A DNA stretch of 64,000 nt. It comes from Tolypeutes matacus. Lineage: Eukaryota > Chordata > Mammalia > Cingulata > Chlamyphoridae. A program made the translations under genes and the position numbers. The notes below the pieces were generated by a model that saw only the letters and a list, made by a program, of their open reading frames with translations, had not been told where the DNA came from and made no database searches. Each line of letters opens with the position of its first letter. The first letter of the stretch is position 1. The stretch spans positions 33,538,083 to 33,602,082 of the forward strand of contig JAKSZT010054334.1 of NCBI GenBank assembly GCA_026826555.1. The letters run 5' to 3'. Positions 23,505 through 35,769 of this stretch are shown here, one piece after another.

Positions 23505-24425
23505 GGTGTTGATTCAGTGAAACCATCTGGTCCTGGGCTTTTCTTTGTTGGGAGATTTTTTATTACTGATCAATCTCTTTTCTCTTTATTGGTCTGTGGA
23601 GATCTTCTATGTCTTCTTGAATCAATGTAGGTAGTTTGTGTTTCCAGGAAATTGCCTGTTTCATCTAGGTTATCTTATTTGTTGACATCTTCTCTATTTT
23701 CTGGTTTTTTTTTTTTTTTTTTGTCAGTCTAGCTAAAGGTTTGTTGTTTTTATTGGTCTTTTCAAAGAAACAACTATTGGTCTCATTAATTGTTTTTTAC
23801 TCTTTATTTTATTTATCTCTGCTCTAATGTCTGAATTTCTTTCCTTGTCCTCTCGGGTTTAGGTTATTTTTTTAGTTCCTACAGCGGTGAGGAACTTAAA
23901 TGTGAGGAACCTATGGTTTGAGCTCTTTCTTCTTCTAATTTAAATATTTAGAGCAATAAATTTCTGTCTGCACAGTGCCTTAGCTGTGTCCCATAAGTTT
24001 CAATATGTTGTGTTTTCATTTTCATTCAACTCAATTTTCTGATTTCCCTTGTGATTTCTCCTTTGACCCACTGATTGTTAAGGGTGTGTTGTTTAGCTTC
24101 CATATATTTGTAGATTTTCCATTTCTCCAGATGTTATTGTGCTCAGAAAAGATGCTTTGTATAATTTTAAATCTTTTTCAATTTATTGAGACTTGTGTAA
24201 TGACTTAACAAGTGGTCTATGGAGAATGATACATGTGCACTTGAGAATAATGTGTATTCTGCTGTTTTGGGGTGCAACATTCTGTATGTAAGGTCTTTTT
24301 TTCCCCTTCCTCCTCTGATAAAATGGAAAGTATGTCCAACCATTAAATCCCTAACTATGGTTGGAAGTTTCTGCTATTTTTTGCTTCTACTTCTGTTAAA
24401 TTCTATTTACAATGTAATTTCCCCT

Positions 24426-25360
24426 TAAATATGATTACAAATGGTTTTGTAACCCAAATGACCAGTCATTAGGAGTTAATTTTACTAAATGTTCACTGTC
24501 AGTTCTTTCATGCCTTAACATCTAAATTCATGAGTTCTGTATTTGATTGATTCTTTCACTGGTGAGGTTACAAATTCAGGTCGGTTTTTCAGGAAGACCA
24601 CATGGGTAATATACTTCCTGAGTACTGACATGACTGGTTCTTTGTCATCATTCAGGTTATAAAAACTATCACCCCTTAGAATAGCCCAACTTCCCTAAAT
24701 CACACTGTTTTGTTTCTTTCAAATAATTGTTACTTATCTTCATTTTGTTGTTTGTGTATTTTCTGACTTACTCCATAGGAATGTAAATTTCATTAAGACA
24801 GAGACCTATCATAATGTTAAAGCATCAATCTCAGTGCCTAAAACAGTGCTTGACATAGAGCAAGTGGTTAATAAATACTGCTGAAAGAATAAATAAAATA
24901 TAAAGTTAGGGAGGAAAATCTTGAGCTCAAGTTGATTTATTTTTTTCCTCTGTAGATGACTTATTCTGCCAAGATTATTCTAATACTCTTCTCCTTTAAT
25001 GTTGAAGCTCTTTAACTTCATTTGGATTTACAACATTGTTATCTCCCATCCTCTCCTCCCAAACCAGAATGTAGTGAGTTTTTCTAAATTGCAGATTCTT
25101 TATTTCAGAAAACGTTTTCTCCTATTGAATCTCTAAATATCTTTTCCTCTTCCATTTGTTATTTTCTTCTCTAAGGTACACTAATTATCTGACTGTGGAT
25201 ATATGCTACCTGTCCTCAATGACTATTATACCTCCTCTGTTTTCGTTAATTTCTCTCCCTCCCTCCCTCTCTTTTCTTCTCTCTCTCTCTCTCTTTCTTA
25301 TCTCTCCTCCAAGTTACAAATGTGGTTTTCTGGCCGTTACCCTGCCCCCCTCCTTCTTTT
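24426..25360. other. Intron sequence with an L2 fragment and a pyrimidine tract
   Basis: An L2 3' piece (plus) is visible at about 24775-24895 ('cagtgcctaaaacagtgcttgacatagagcaag...taataaatactgctgaaagaataaat'). A CT-rich tract is at 25252-25310. Otherwise nothing recognised. Confidence 0.6.
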
Positions 25361-25372
25361 TAATTCCTTCTT

Positions 25373-25561
25373 GGGAAGCGGCTGTGGCTCAATCAGTAGG
25401 GCTCCCGTTTACCATGTGGGAGGCCCCGGGTTCGGTTCCGGGGGCCTCCTGGTGGGGGCGGGCCCGCCCGCACGGCGTGGTTGGCTGACCCGGCGAGCAC
25501 GGGCAGCAAGGGGGGGATAAATGAATAAATAAATAAAATCTTAAAAAAAAGAAAAAAAAAC
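25373..25561 (+). mobile_element. DAS SINE, full form, plus, 12-bp TSD
   Basis: 'gggaagcggctgtggctcaa' head, B box 'gggttcggttccgggggcctcc', body with 'cccgcccgcacggcgtggtt' and A tail. Perfect target duplication TAATTCCTTCTT at 25361-25372 and 25562-25573. Young copy. Confidence 0.95.
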
Positions 25562-25748
25562 TAATTCCTTCTTAAGCTCTGTACTATAAATTTTCTAGGT
25601 ATCTTTCCTTAAACTTTCCTTTCAACTCATTCTATTGACTTATCTTTGGTTCAGAGAGCCTGTGTTTTCTTAAATCTTTTTAGATTTCTGGAATAGATTT
25701 TTCAAAATGTTCTCTTTATCTTTTGTAACTTTTATATTACCACTACTT

Positions 25749-26000
25749 TTTTTTTTTTTAAAGATTTATTTTATTTATTTATTGCCCCCTTGCTGCTTGT
25801 GCTTGCTGTGTCCATTTGCTGTGCGTTTTTCTGTGTCTGCTTGTCTCCCTTTGTTGTGTCAGCTCAACATGCTGTGCGGGACATCAGCTCAACACGCTGA
25901 ATGGGCCAGCTTGCCTTCACCAGGAAGGCCTAGGAATTGAACCCAGGGTCTCCAATTTGGGAAACAGGAGCCCAACCACTTGAACCACATCCGCTTCTCT
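25749..26000 (-). mobile_element. DAS-type SINE, minus
   Basis: Poly(T) then 'aaagatttattttatttatttatt', body, antisense B box 'gaattgaacccagggtctcc' and antisense head 'ttgaaccacatccgcttc'. Target duplication CCACTACT on both sides (25740 and 26001). Opposite in orientation to the SINE 187 bases to its left. Confidence 0.9.
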
Positions 26001-26010
26001 CCACTACTTA

Positions 26011-26750
26011 AAAAAATTTTTTCTTTGCATATGTCATATCCTTGTCCTCTCTAACCTCCAATCACTGATTAATCTTTGAATTCAGGTTGTTCTAATTAGG
26101 CCTGTTTTTTGCCCCCCAAGATAGGTAACATGGGACTTTACATTTGTAAATCTCCTTGTTTAACAAGACATTATATTTGGATTATCGCATTATCCCATGA
26201 ACTGGTGGGCTATAAAAAAATCTGCTCAGCAATTTCCTTGCTTGAAGGAGGGGAGGAAGCTGGGTGTAAGAAGTCAGTTTGGAAGCTTATTTTTGTGTTG
26301 TTTTAAATTCCTGTACCCAGGTCAGATTTATAGGCTTGGGATTTTACAGGTGCTGTTTCTTCTCAGATTTTGTACTATATTCTCCCTTTGGGGAGAGTTA
26401 GCCATATTGGTGAAAAGTCAGATTAGACTAAAAATTTTATCATGAACCCTCAGATTTTAACAATCCTCATTAAAGCCAAGGGGGTAGCGAGCATTTTTCT
26501 CTGTATTTTCATCTTTGTTCTGCAATTACTCCAGTTGCTTGACCCCAAAACCCATCATTCCTAGTTGAAAATCTAAATCACATAAAAGAAAAATAAGTTA
26601 CAGTCCCACTAAAGAGTTTCTCCACTAGCTTGGCATTCCTACAGGTCTATGATGGAGGAATAGCTTGCTATGTCAGGTCTTCACTCCTTCACTTTAGGAT
26701 CAAGCTATCCATACAGTAGTCATTAGCCACAAGTGGCTATTAAAATTAAA
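26011..26750. other. Intron sequence, no recognised feature
   Basis: Nothing recognised. Confidence 0.5.
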
Positions 26751-26753
26751 TCA

Positions 26754-27120
26754 AGGGAAGTGGATGTAGCTCAAGCCATTGGGAGCCTCCCAACCAAATG
26801 TAAGGTCATGGGTTTGGTTCCCAGTGCCCACTAAAGATGAGCAAGACAGTGAGCTGACGTGACGGGCTGGTGCAGCAAGCTGATGGAACGAAGAGACAGC
26901 GAGATGATGCAACGAAGAGACACAACGAGGAAACACAATGAGAGACACACGAAGCAGGAAGCAGAAGTGGCTCAAGTGATTGGGTGTCTCCCTCCTACAT
27001 GGGATGTCCCAGGTTCAGTTCCCGGTGCCTCCTAAAAAGCAGATGAACAACAGAGAGCAGGCAGCACATGCAAACTATGGGGGGTGGGGGGAATAAATAA
27101 ATAAAATAAATCTTAAAAGA
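26754..27120 (+). mobile_element. Two-unit DAS-type SINE, plus
   Basis: Two tRNA-like heads ('gggaagtggatgtagctcaa' and 'ggaagcagaagtggctcaagtg') each with a B box, joined by an array of diverged 'gacgaagagacagcgagatgatgcaa' units, then an A-rich tail. Flanks 'aaattaaatcaa' and 'aatttaattaa' are a diverged TSD. Confidence 0.87.
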
Positions 27121-27132
27121 AAAATTTAATTA

Positions 27133-27225
27133 AGGGAGTTTATGTGGTCAGTGGTTGAGCACTGGCTTCCCCCATATAAGGTCCTGGGTTCAATCCCTGG
27201 CCCTGGTACCTTAAAAAAAAAACAT
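27133..27225 (+). mobile_element. DAS-type SINE monomer, plus
   Basis: 'gggagtttatgtggtcagtggttgagcactgg' head and B box 'gggttcaatccctggccctggtacc' followed by poly(A). It lies directly behind the previous SINE. Confidence 0.82.
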
Positions 27226-28975
27226 TAAAATAAAAATTCAGTTTCTCAGTTGTACTAGCTAAAAACTTCAAGTGTCCAAGAGACACATGTAGCCATCATT
27301 GCAGAAAGTTTCAGTGGAGAGTGCTACCTTCAGTGATACTGGGAGAACTCTTAAGAATTTTCTCTATATACTACACACCCCATTGTATTCATTCACTGAA
27401 TTGTGGAGTACTCCTGTCATACACTTTTTAAATTTGGTACAGGTTTCATGGTATTTGACCAGTATACCTTGAAATTTATATCACATAGTTTCAAATGGAG
27501 ATGAGAGTTTCCTCTCCATTTTGCCATTTTTGTCCATATAAGTTGGGCATGAAGAATGCCATAAAAATGGTGTAACAAAATTTTATTTTTAGATGTCCAC
27601 CATCAACTGTATTTAGCAATTTAGTAGCAACTTAATGACATTTTCCTTAAACTATAAGTCAGCATTTCCTAGGCTACGATTTTAAACAAAAATCAGCTAA
27701 CTTACAGTGATTTCCCTGTTTAATCACTGGGAATGGGAGGAAGGGCTATATGATAAGTACAAGGTGCTCACTTTATTAACTGTGGAAGTGTGGCTAAAGT
27801 GTGAAATTTGAAAAGAACTCCTCATTACTCTGATGCTAAGGTATTGGGTTCCCTATGAAATCTAGCTTTAACCAATGTGATTTAACCAATGACTGGTTAA
27901 AAATCAAGTAAAAAGCCTGAAGGAATTTTATTAAAGACCTCTAGATTGATCTACTAATCAACAATCTTTGGAAATTGACATATAATCTGCCTCAAATTCA
28001 TCATCTAATTACAGTGTTAGTTATTTCACTTTTTTCCCCAAGTTTTCTACAAAGATATTTTTAATCTTGATAAAACACTTTGCTGAAATAGGGGTACCTT
28101 CCAACTTTGGCATTCTTCTCTAGAGGTTTAAGTAAATATCTAAAAAAAAGAGAAGTAAAAGCAGTTGCCAAGATTAATAGTTAACAAATGATGGCTTCTG
28201 GTTTTCACCACTTCCTTTTTAAAATGATGTTTAATAATGTCTTAGAATGTTCATGGTGGGTTGTGCTCAAGCTTACTGGTATACAGTTTCTGGAATCTCT
28301 CCTCTTTAACCTTTTAGAGAATAAGGGCATTTGCTTGTATTCAGACTTCTGGCACTTGTTCTGATAACAATGTTTGAACAAGACAATTAACAGTTTTCCT
28401 GTAATCACTTTCTAAAATTCTTTCAAACCATAGGGTACTAGAGAAAGAGAGGATAAATATGAAAACAAAGTTCCTGAGGATGCCCAAAGGAACTAAAATG
28501 AGAGCATGATTACAACTGTTGGCCTTAGAGAGGAAGTTTACTTTTTTCCTGAGATTGCTGGTAATGCACTATGGAAGACACAGTCATAGTAATAACTAGC
28601 ATTTTTTAGTACTTATAGTTTATAAAATGCTTTCAAAGGCTGTTGTAGTATAGTGCTTCCTAAACACTTATTTGAGAAAAGCATATATCAGAATCATTAG
28701 AGGAGCTTTGTAAGAAGTACAAATTCCTGGGTACCCCCTGTAGAGATCCTTATTTGCTGGAGTGCAGGGGGACAAAGATATGTTTTCTTAAAAAAAAAAA
28801 ATCTTCCAAGTAACTGAAATACATCTAGATTTAGGAACCAATGGTGTAGTGAAACAAGGAAGGGCTAAGTGTCTGACAGTCCTGGGTACTCTCAGCATTC
28901 AAAGTGGAAAATTAGAGTCAATTAAAATAGGTAAATATTATTTAGAATTATTCACATCAAAAGACATTATTTAGA
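27226..28975. other. Intron sequence, no recognised feature
   Basis: About 1.75 kb without a gene; a weak MIR-like word ('aataactagcattttttagtacttatag') near 28592 is all I see. Confidence 0.5.
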
Positions 28976-28979
28976 GGTC

Positions 28980-29640
28980 TTATTAAAGAAGCAAAGATGG
29001 GAAGAGAAAGCCTCTGAGGTCAAAGAACCAATACTACAGAGGGAGAGATTTTAAATAAACACATAATTACAGTATAAGCTAGAAAACATGGAGAAGGACA
29101 TTAAATACTTCAGAGAGTAAGATAAGGTTTCACAGATGAAATGATCATTGAGTTAAGTCTTTTAAAAACATCAATGGACATCTACTTAGTAGATAAATGA
29201 TAAGAGATGTGAGGAAGGGAAGAGAAAAAGTTATTGGTAGAGGAATAAAGAACACATATAAAGGCACACAGTTGAGAGAGAGAGCACTTAGAGAACTGCA
29301 GAAAGATCAATTTGTCTGAAGTATATGAGAGAGGGTCAAAAGAAAGATTTAAGCCTGGAAAGATAAGCAGAGCATGTGAATGGTCTTGAATGCTAAGTTG
29401 CGTAGTCTGGATGCCATTCTGTTGAATGACATGACCAAATTTCTCAGTTTTAGAAAATCACCTTGGAAGAATGAGTGATGAAAACAGAGAGGACTAAACT
29501 GAAAGCAGGGAGATAGTTCCGAGACTATTTATAAAGACAATAAAGGCTTCACTAAAGCAGTGGGACCTGGGATTGAGAGGAGGGAAAATGATTAGATATA
29601 TTTAGAAACTAGAATCCACATGACACAGGCTTCACTTAAA
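28980..29640 (+). mobile_element. Ancient mammalian repeat (unclassified), plus, part 1
   Basis: Diverged copy of a widespread old repeat whose phrases include 'gcagagcatgtgaatggtcttgaatgctaag', 'gatgccattctgttgaatgacatgacc' and 'gaaaatcaccttggaagaatgagtgatg'. I recognise the pattern but cannot name the family with confidence. Confidence 0.5.
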
Positions 29641-29746
29641 GTGCCTGAGGGACCTATCTTGACCACCCTATCAAGATACATGCTGCTCTAGCCACTATTC
29701 TTCTTACAGCCTAGTTCATAGCAATTATCAAATATATAATTATATA

Positions 29747-30028
29747 TATATTTTTTATCTGTACGTTTAATAATTGAAAATATAAACAGTTAAAAACTAA
29801 AAAGTAAACACAGATGAATAAATATATACATTTCTCAATTAAATGTAATGGATACATACAATTTTTTTTTTTTTTGATCAAACAATATGTTACACAATAT
29901 ATTTGGTTCATAGTAACGCATTCATACAGTATTTGTCCTTTTGTCTGGCTTGCTTCACTCAACATAATGTCCTCCAGGTTCATCCATGTTGCCATATGCT
30001 TTACGAATTCATTTCTTCTTACAGCTGC
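29747..30028 (-). mobile_element. 5'-truncated L1, minus
   Basis: Antisense L1 3' end ('ttggttcatagtaacgcattcatacagtatttgtccttttg', 'caggttcatccatgttgccatatgc'). Both flanks carry TATAATTATATAT-like sequence, a probable TSD. Nearly the same piece occurs at 63.4-63.7 kb. Confidence 0.85.
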
Positions 30029-30077
30029 TATAATTATATATTTAACTGTTTAGTTTTTTTATTTTTCCGTCTCCCCC

Positions 30078-30195
30078 AATTCACTCTCAGCTCTGCAAAG
30101 ACAGGGGCAACCTCAGACTTATTTACTATTGTTCACCAGTGCCTAGCACAGCTTCTGGCACGTGGTAGGTGTAAGTATTTGTTGGTTGAATAAAT
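30078..30195 (+). mobile_element. L2 3' end fragment, plus
   Basis: 'ctgcaaagacaggggcaacc ... cagtgcctagcacagcttctggcacgtggtaggtgtaagtatttgttggttgaataaatgg' is the standard L2 3' pattern. Confidence 0.85.
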
Positions 30196-30269
30196 GGGGA
30201 GGGAGGAGAAGCTTCCTGTTTGAGTGCAAATGATGATATCGCTCAAAATCCAAACTATGGGAGGAAGAA

Positions 30270-30740
30270 TGGGTTTGGCTAAGCGGCTTAACTAGGTGGG
30301 GAGGAGATGAGCAACCAATTAAGAGGCTATTGAACACAATTACAACATGAAACCAGTCAAGAAGTAATGAGAAGCTGATCCAGGATAATGGCAAAAGGAA
30401 TGAAGAGTATTTTAGAAATTCTATAGAGGTAGAATATATGAAATTTGACAAGTGATTAAACGTAGGAGCAAGGAGAAAGGTTATTATTCTGAAGATTCAG
30501 ACAACAGCTTAACAATGGTGGTACCATTTATAGAAGTAAAGAAGCCAGGTAATGCAATTTTTTTGCAGGGGAGGAGAGTATGTGGGAGGATGCAGAGTGT
30601 GCTTCAGAAATACTGAGTTTAAAGTTATAAGAGAACATACAGATAAAAAAAAGTCAGTCAGGCAGCTAGAAATATGAGCTTACAAGACATGAGACAAGGT
30701 ATGGTTTGAGTTTTAACATTGCTAGTCAGTTCCTAAAAGT
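30270..30740 (+). mobile_element. Ancient mammalian repeat (unclassified), plus, part 2
   Basis: Probable continuation of the family at 28980-29640, split by L1 and L2 pieces: 'caattaagaggctattgaacacaattac', 'aacaatggtggtaccatttatagaag', 'gcttcagaaatactgagttt'. Confidence 0.45.
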
Positions 30741-30776
30741 AATAGTTGAGCAGAAGATGAGGCCCTGAAAGGTGGA

Positions 30777-30868
30777 CATATGGAAAAGGAAAAGGAAAAG
30801 GAAGAGGAAAAAAGAAAGGGAAAAGGAAAAGGGGGAGGGGAAGGAAAGAAAGAAAGAAAAAAAAATGC
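30777..30868. repeat. Polypurine tract (GGAAAA)n/(GAAA)n
   Basis: About 90 bases of almost pure purine on the plus strand with ggaaaa, gaggaa and gaaa units. Confidence 0.92.
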
Positions 30869-30969
30869 TGAAGAACTGTTTTAGATGAAAGGAAATAGGA
30901 GAGGCATGATTAAGTAAAGTAATGAGGAATCTGGATTGGATTAGGTGCCAGGAAAAAAAAAATAAAGCT

Positions 30970-31490
30970 TTAAAAAGGATGCTATTAGTACAACTAACAA
31001 AAATGGATAAAAGTATTACTATGAGTGTTAAATTTTTCCTGAATTTGATAAGTGTACTATGGCTATATATGAGAATATTTTTACTTCAGAAGTATAGTCT
31101 GAAGTGGTAGAAATACATGGTGCATTTAACTTATTCTTAAATTGTTCAGAAAAAATAATACGCATGGTGAGTGTGTGTGTGTTGGAAGACAGAGAGAATA
31201 AGAATGATAAAATGTTAAAAAGGGGTGAAATCGGGAAGCGGCTGTGGCTCAATCAGTAGGGCCCCCGTTTACCATATGGGAGGCCCCAGGTTCGGTTCCC
31301 GGGGCCTTCTGGTGAAGGCAAGCCCGCCCGCACGGCGTGGTTAGCTGACCCAGCGAGCACAAGCAGCAACGGGGGGATAAATGAATAAATAAATAAAATC
31401 TTAAAAAAAAAAAAAAAAAAAAAGGGGTGAAATCTAGAGAAAAGATATATAGGTATTCTTTGTACTATTAGCTTTTAGGCACAAATGGAA

Positions 31491-31521
<31 letters not shown>

Positions 31522-31525
31522 TTAA
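30970..31525 (+). mobile_element. L1 3' UTR tail, plus, interrupted by a DAS SINE
   Basis: Before the SINE: 'ctgaatttgataagtgtactatggctatatatgagaatatttttacttcagaag'; after it: 'ttctttgtactattagcttttaggcac...ggaattatttaaaaaaa' with a long poly(A). Typical L1M 3' UTR. Confidence 0.75.
31233..31418 (+). mobile_element. DAS SINE, full form, plus, 16-bp TSD
   Basis: Full young-type copy. Perfect target duplication AAAAAGGGGTGAAATC at 31217-31232 and 31419-31434. Confidence 0.96.
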
Positions 31526-33925
31526 AATAAAGAAGGACCAAGAATGCTACAGCACAGCCTTAATTTTGTAAGGAAAAAAGTGAGTTCATCCCCTGAGAGT
31601 GATAGCTATTTAGGATTGAGGAGCAAAGAGGTATAGAAACCTTTTATGTGGGTAGGTATGGAAACAGTATTTCTCTACACCAATTCCATTTACACAACAA
31701 AATATGCTGACAATTTTAGTCCATTCCTGTATAAAGATAGTCTGTCTTGCAGATTTTCAAGTTAACATCATTGGCCTACATCATCCTGATACAGAGTAAA
31801 TATCTTTTCTGACTGTATATCCTTTAAAGTTAATCCTTCTTTAAAGAAAAAAAAGAGACAGAAAACAATATCAAATTGGTGTGTGTATTCTAATTTACTG
31901 CATAAAAATATTGAAGATGTTCTTTTGGGGTGGTGGAGAAGAGATCAATCACACTAGAAGCAGTACCTACTAAACTCAATTATAAGCAATACATTATCCA
32001 TGAATGGTTAAATGATTCCCTTGGCCATTGTTTCTAGTAGGACAAGGGATTTTAGATCAGACCAATACCTAATAAAGAAAAAGGAAGATAAATGAGAGGA
32101 GATGTAAAATAAAATCCATAGCCTGTGATATAAATAAGGAAGACTCTTATAAGTTCCTTTCAAAGACATTATGTTCAGACTGAAGAGGAACAAAAAGAAG
32201 ATAATTTTACAAACTTCAAGAAAATCTTTAGAATGCCCATTAATGAGTGTATCTTACAAATTATAAAACCAAAACAATTATTCAGATACTCAAAAAATAT
32301 CATTTAGAAACTACAAATTTATTATATATTCTTTCTTTCACAATAAGCATGGCAGAAAAGCAATTTAACACAGGATTGAGAATTAGGAATTTCTGTATTC
32401 AAATAACTGAATTATTTTACATAACCATGAAAATCTGGAATAATATAGGTATAATTTTCACCATTTAAGTAAAACAAAGTTTGAGTACAATACTACAGTT
32501 TATTTATAATTTCAACATCCTTTATTCAATTAAGTTTATCTTGCAAATGACACCAACATTTACTCACCTGCTGAAGAGGCTGGCAGTAGATTAAAAGTCA
32601 GATAAAGAATATATGACATATGAAAGAATATAGGAATATGAAAAATAAAGAATACAGGTGTCCAGAATACAGGCACATCAAAACTGTTCTACACTTGGAG
32701 ATAAAGCACTGAATGGAAGTTTAGGACAGCAGATGTCAATATCAACTTTGAAACAGGCTCAGTATGACATAAAAATCATTTACTCTACTTTCTCTACTTT
32801 TGTCTTCTACAAGTGAAAAATGAGGATAAAATCCTATGATTACCAGAGAAGTTGTAGAGATTAAAAACATAAATTCAAACAATCTTTATTTAAAAAATAC
32901 TTAGAGACTGAAAATTATTTCAAAATGTATTTTAAAATACAGGTTATATTCTAAAAAGCAACTAAAACAACTGCAACCAGAAAAACTTTACTATTAAAAT
33001 TAACTTTGGTTTGCAAGTTACACTTTATATTTAGATTCAAATATAGCCTTCTCATATAGGATGTCACAGATCTAACTATATTCAACTTATCCTTCTACTT
33101 ACATTGCATTTAAAAATTTCCTCTTTTTGGCAGAAAGGATCTACAGAGTGCAAGTAGGTATTGAAAGCAATAGAATATGAGGTAATAGTTGTTCCTGTTC
33201 ATGAAAGCTAGGTCTTTGTTATTTATTATTAGATAAATTGTTGGTCCTGAATTGGGAGACAGAGGTCTTTTATATGCTTGAGAAAAGTCTGCTCCTTTGT
33301 AGAAAATTAAAGCCTTTGAATAAAAAGCCTTTTTCATTCATGCTTGGAAGTGGCATACTGCTTCCTTACATTTTTCTTTATGATAACATAGGTTGTTTAA
33401 TCATTTAAAAGAGGCATTTGATAAAGAAAAATTTCCAACATAAATGAAACAGATGAGACTAATTATACTGGACTAAAAAATTGTGTATAGGCACGCCAAG
33501 GCTTTACTTAAGCATGATTCAGTGAAATCACTTTCCATGAAAAGACTGAAACTCAATTGTTTATTCTGATTTTGATACAAAGAAAGCCAGAGCCACTTAT
33601 TTGAGTATAAAAAAATTAAACCTCTGAAAAATAAAATGCAAATATTTTCCTTGAATTGCCCTATAGGCAAATAATATATATACGATATTCTTTACAAAAA
33701 ATCTATGAGTTCAAATATTCCTAGGCAATCTACAGTCAAAAGAATTTCAGTGGATATGGTATCCTTTTCAATGAATAGTCACTAGGTTTTTACTTTGAGA
33801 AAACAAGGAAGTGAACTGCAAAGATCTTTTAAATAATACCCTTAAAAATAACTTGGGAGTCACCATTCCTTTTGAATGGTAACTTAACCAATCAGTCTAT
33901 CAACTCTCTTGAGCTATTGTCACAG
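31526..33925. other. Intron sequence, no recognised feature
   Basis: About 2.4 kb of AT-rich DNA with no repeat or gene that I can name. Confidence 0.5.
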
Positions 33926-33929
33926 ATTA

Positions 33930-34910
33930 CATCAGGATCAAAAGGGACTTCAAACTCATCAAAAGCAACCCACTTAACGCTTTAATCCTCAAAAGCACAC
34001 TCCTACTGAATGCGTGGCCAGCTTCTGTCCAAATGTTTCTACTAACAGAGGATGTATTAGATGCTAAGGCATTTTGAAAAGCCCTATTAGAAAGTTTTTT
34101 ATTCTTTCTTGTAACTTTTACCCAGTGGTCCCAATTCTACTCTTTGTCTTACTAAGTGAGAAAACCAACTTTCATATGAAAACCATTCAAATACTTATAG
34201 ACAGTTACAAACTAGTACTAATAGGTCACTTTCGAATCTTTCAATAATTGTGGTCATTTTCCTCTAAAGATCTTCTAGTTTAAAGATTGGGTGCCTGGAT
34301 CCCAACAATTTTATAGGTAAGATTATCATCGACCATTTCTATATATAACTTCTATTACTTCTATTATCTCCATATAGAAATCTTCCAAGTTATCTTCATA
34401 TTTTGATTCTAAATCTATACTAATATTGTAGGTTTTCTGGACTCAAGTGCATGATCTTACATTTATTCTTATTAAATTTCATTCAGTTCACTAGTTCTGC
34501 CCGAAAAGATTTTTTTGGATTCTCACTTTGTCATTCATTCTTCTTCTTCTCTGTTTTATTATAAATCAAACTTGCTCAATATGCTGTTTTTATTTTTATC
34601 CAAATCACTTACAAAAATTTAGAAAAGGTAAGAGAACTAAAGATGGTTATTATAAACCCACTGAATGCATGGCCAGCTTTTGTCCATATACTTCTACTGA
34701 CAAGAGGATATATCAGATGCTCTTGATTATTAATGATTCTCTGAAAACATTTGGGTAAAACCCTTCAAGTTACTAATTCATTTTACTGACCTTGAATTGT
34801 GCCCTGTTTCTTTCATCTTGTCTAGATGGATATGGAAAATCACTTGTATGTTGTCTAACTTAATTTCTATGCTCTACCAGTAAAATATATCTATTAAAAT
34901 GGAAATGTGA
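33930..34910. mobile_element. L3/CR1-like LINE fragment, ancient
   Basis: Phrases match the L3 (CR1) 3' part: 'catgatcttacatttattcttattaaatttcattcagttc', 'gaaaagatttttttggattctcactttgtcattc', 'tccaaatcacttacaaaaatt'. A 60-base segment ('actgaatgcgtggccagcttctgtcc...') at 34004 recurs diverged at 34658. No frame remains. Confidence 0.65.
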
Positions 34911-34969
34911 TTGGTGTAACATCCTAACTCTTGGTGATACTTGCTTCCTCCGGTAACAGTCTTAAAAAC

Positions 34970-35100
34970 TACTACAAGCATGACTGCTTATTGTGCATAA
35001 TCTATGCCAGGCAATGAGAATTGTCATTCTTATTTAGCAACAAGAAAACTAAGGTTCACAAAAGTCAAGTAACTTGTGTAAAGTTTATACAAGATTGCAT
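34970..35100 (-). mobile_element. MIR, minus
   Basis: 'tgactgcttattgtgcataatctatgccaggcaatgag ... aagaaaactaaggttcacaaaagtcaagtaacttgtgtaaag' is antisense MIR. Confidence 0.75.
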
Positions 35101-35101
35101 C

Positions 35102-35725
35102 TGTGGCAGTTTGAAATTCTTTTATGAATCCCAAAATGAATCACAATCCATTCCTGTGGGTGTGAGACCCTTTTGATTTGACTACCTCTTTGAGGTGTGA
35201 CTCAGGTTAAGTCTCCTCCCTCTTGCTGGGTCTGATAAAAATGGAGACAGAGACAGAGACACAGGAAAAGGGAGCCACCTTATTTGATCCTTCAATGTGA
35301 AAGGTCTCCAGTTTTGCCCACGGCTGAACTACATTGAGAGAAGTCCCCGAGAGGTTCAAAGAATCAGGCCCAGGGAGAGAACAGCGATATGCCTGATAGC
35401 TTGCAGATGAACTCGGGAAGAAAGCAGAGAAGTCAAGACTGATAGAGGAAGCCCTGAAAGAGGCAAGCCCTATGCCTGGCTGCTCACAGCTGAACTCAAG
35501 GAGCTGGGCTCCGAGAGAAGGTGAATATGGAGGGAAAGGTTGAGACTTTGGCAGAGATCAGCAGTCATCCTGATTTGCCATGTGGCTGGACAACAGGATC
35601 AACAGTTGCTGATTTTGAGGAGAAAGCACCTCTGATGGTACCTTGATTTAGATACTTTGTGGCCTTGGAATTGTAAGCTTTTACTCCTAATAAATTTCCC
35701 TTTATAAAAGCCCCTGTACATGACA
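35102..35725 (+). mobile_element. MaLR/ERVL-like LTR, plus
   Basis: Starts TGTGGCAGTTTGAAATT and has 'ctctttgaggtgtgactcagg', 'cctccctcttgctgggtctgataaaaatgg' and 'aataaatttccctttataaaagcccc' near the 3' end. The final TAATACA end is missing and the sequence passes into L1. Confidence 0.8.
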
Positions 35726-35769
35726 TTCTGCTTCTCTCCTGTGGCTTTCAGAATTTTCCAATATGCTAC

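Larger units (their letters stand above)
19578..24425 (-). mobile_element. Long L1 relic, minus (3' UTR and most of ORF2)
   Basis: Antisense L1 from the 3' UTR (left) through ORF2. Minus-frame fragments include the reverse transcriptase stretch [20 protein letters not shown] at about 23230-23290, a hallmark of mammalian L1 ORF2. It is broken by many stops, an LTR (19891-20524), a foreign 400-bp segment (about 22697-23098) and a 10-N gap. It cannot encode a working protein. Confidence 0.9.
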
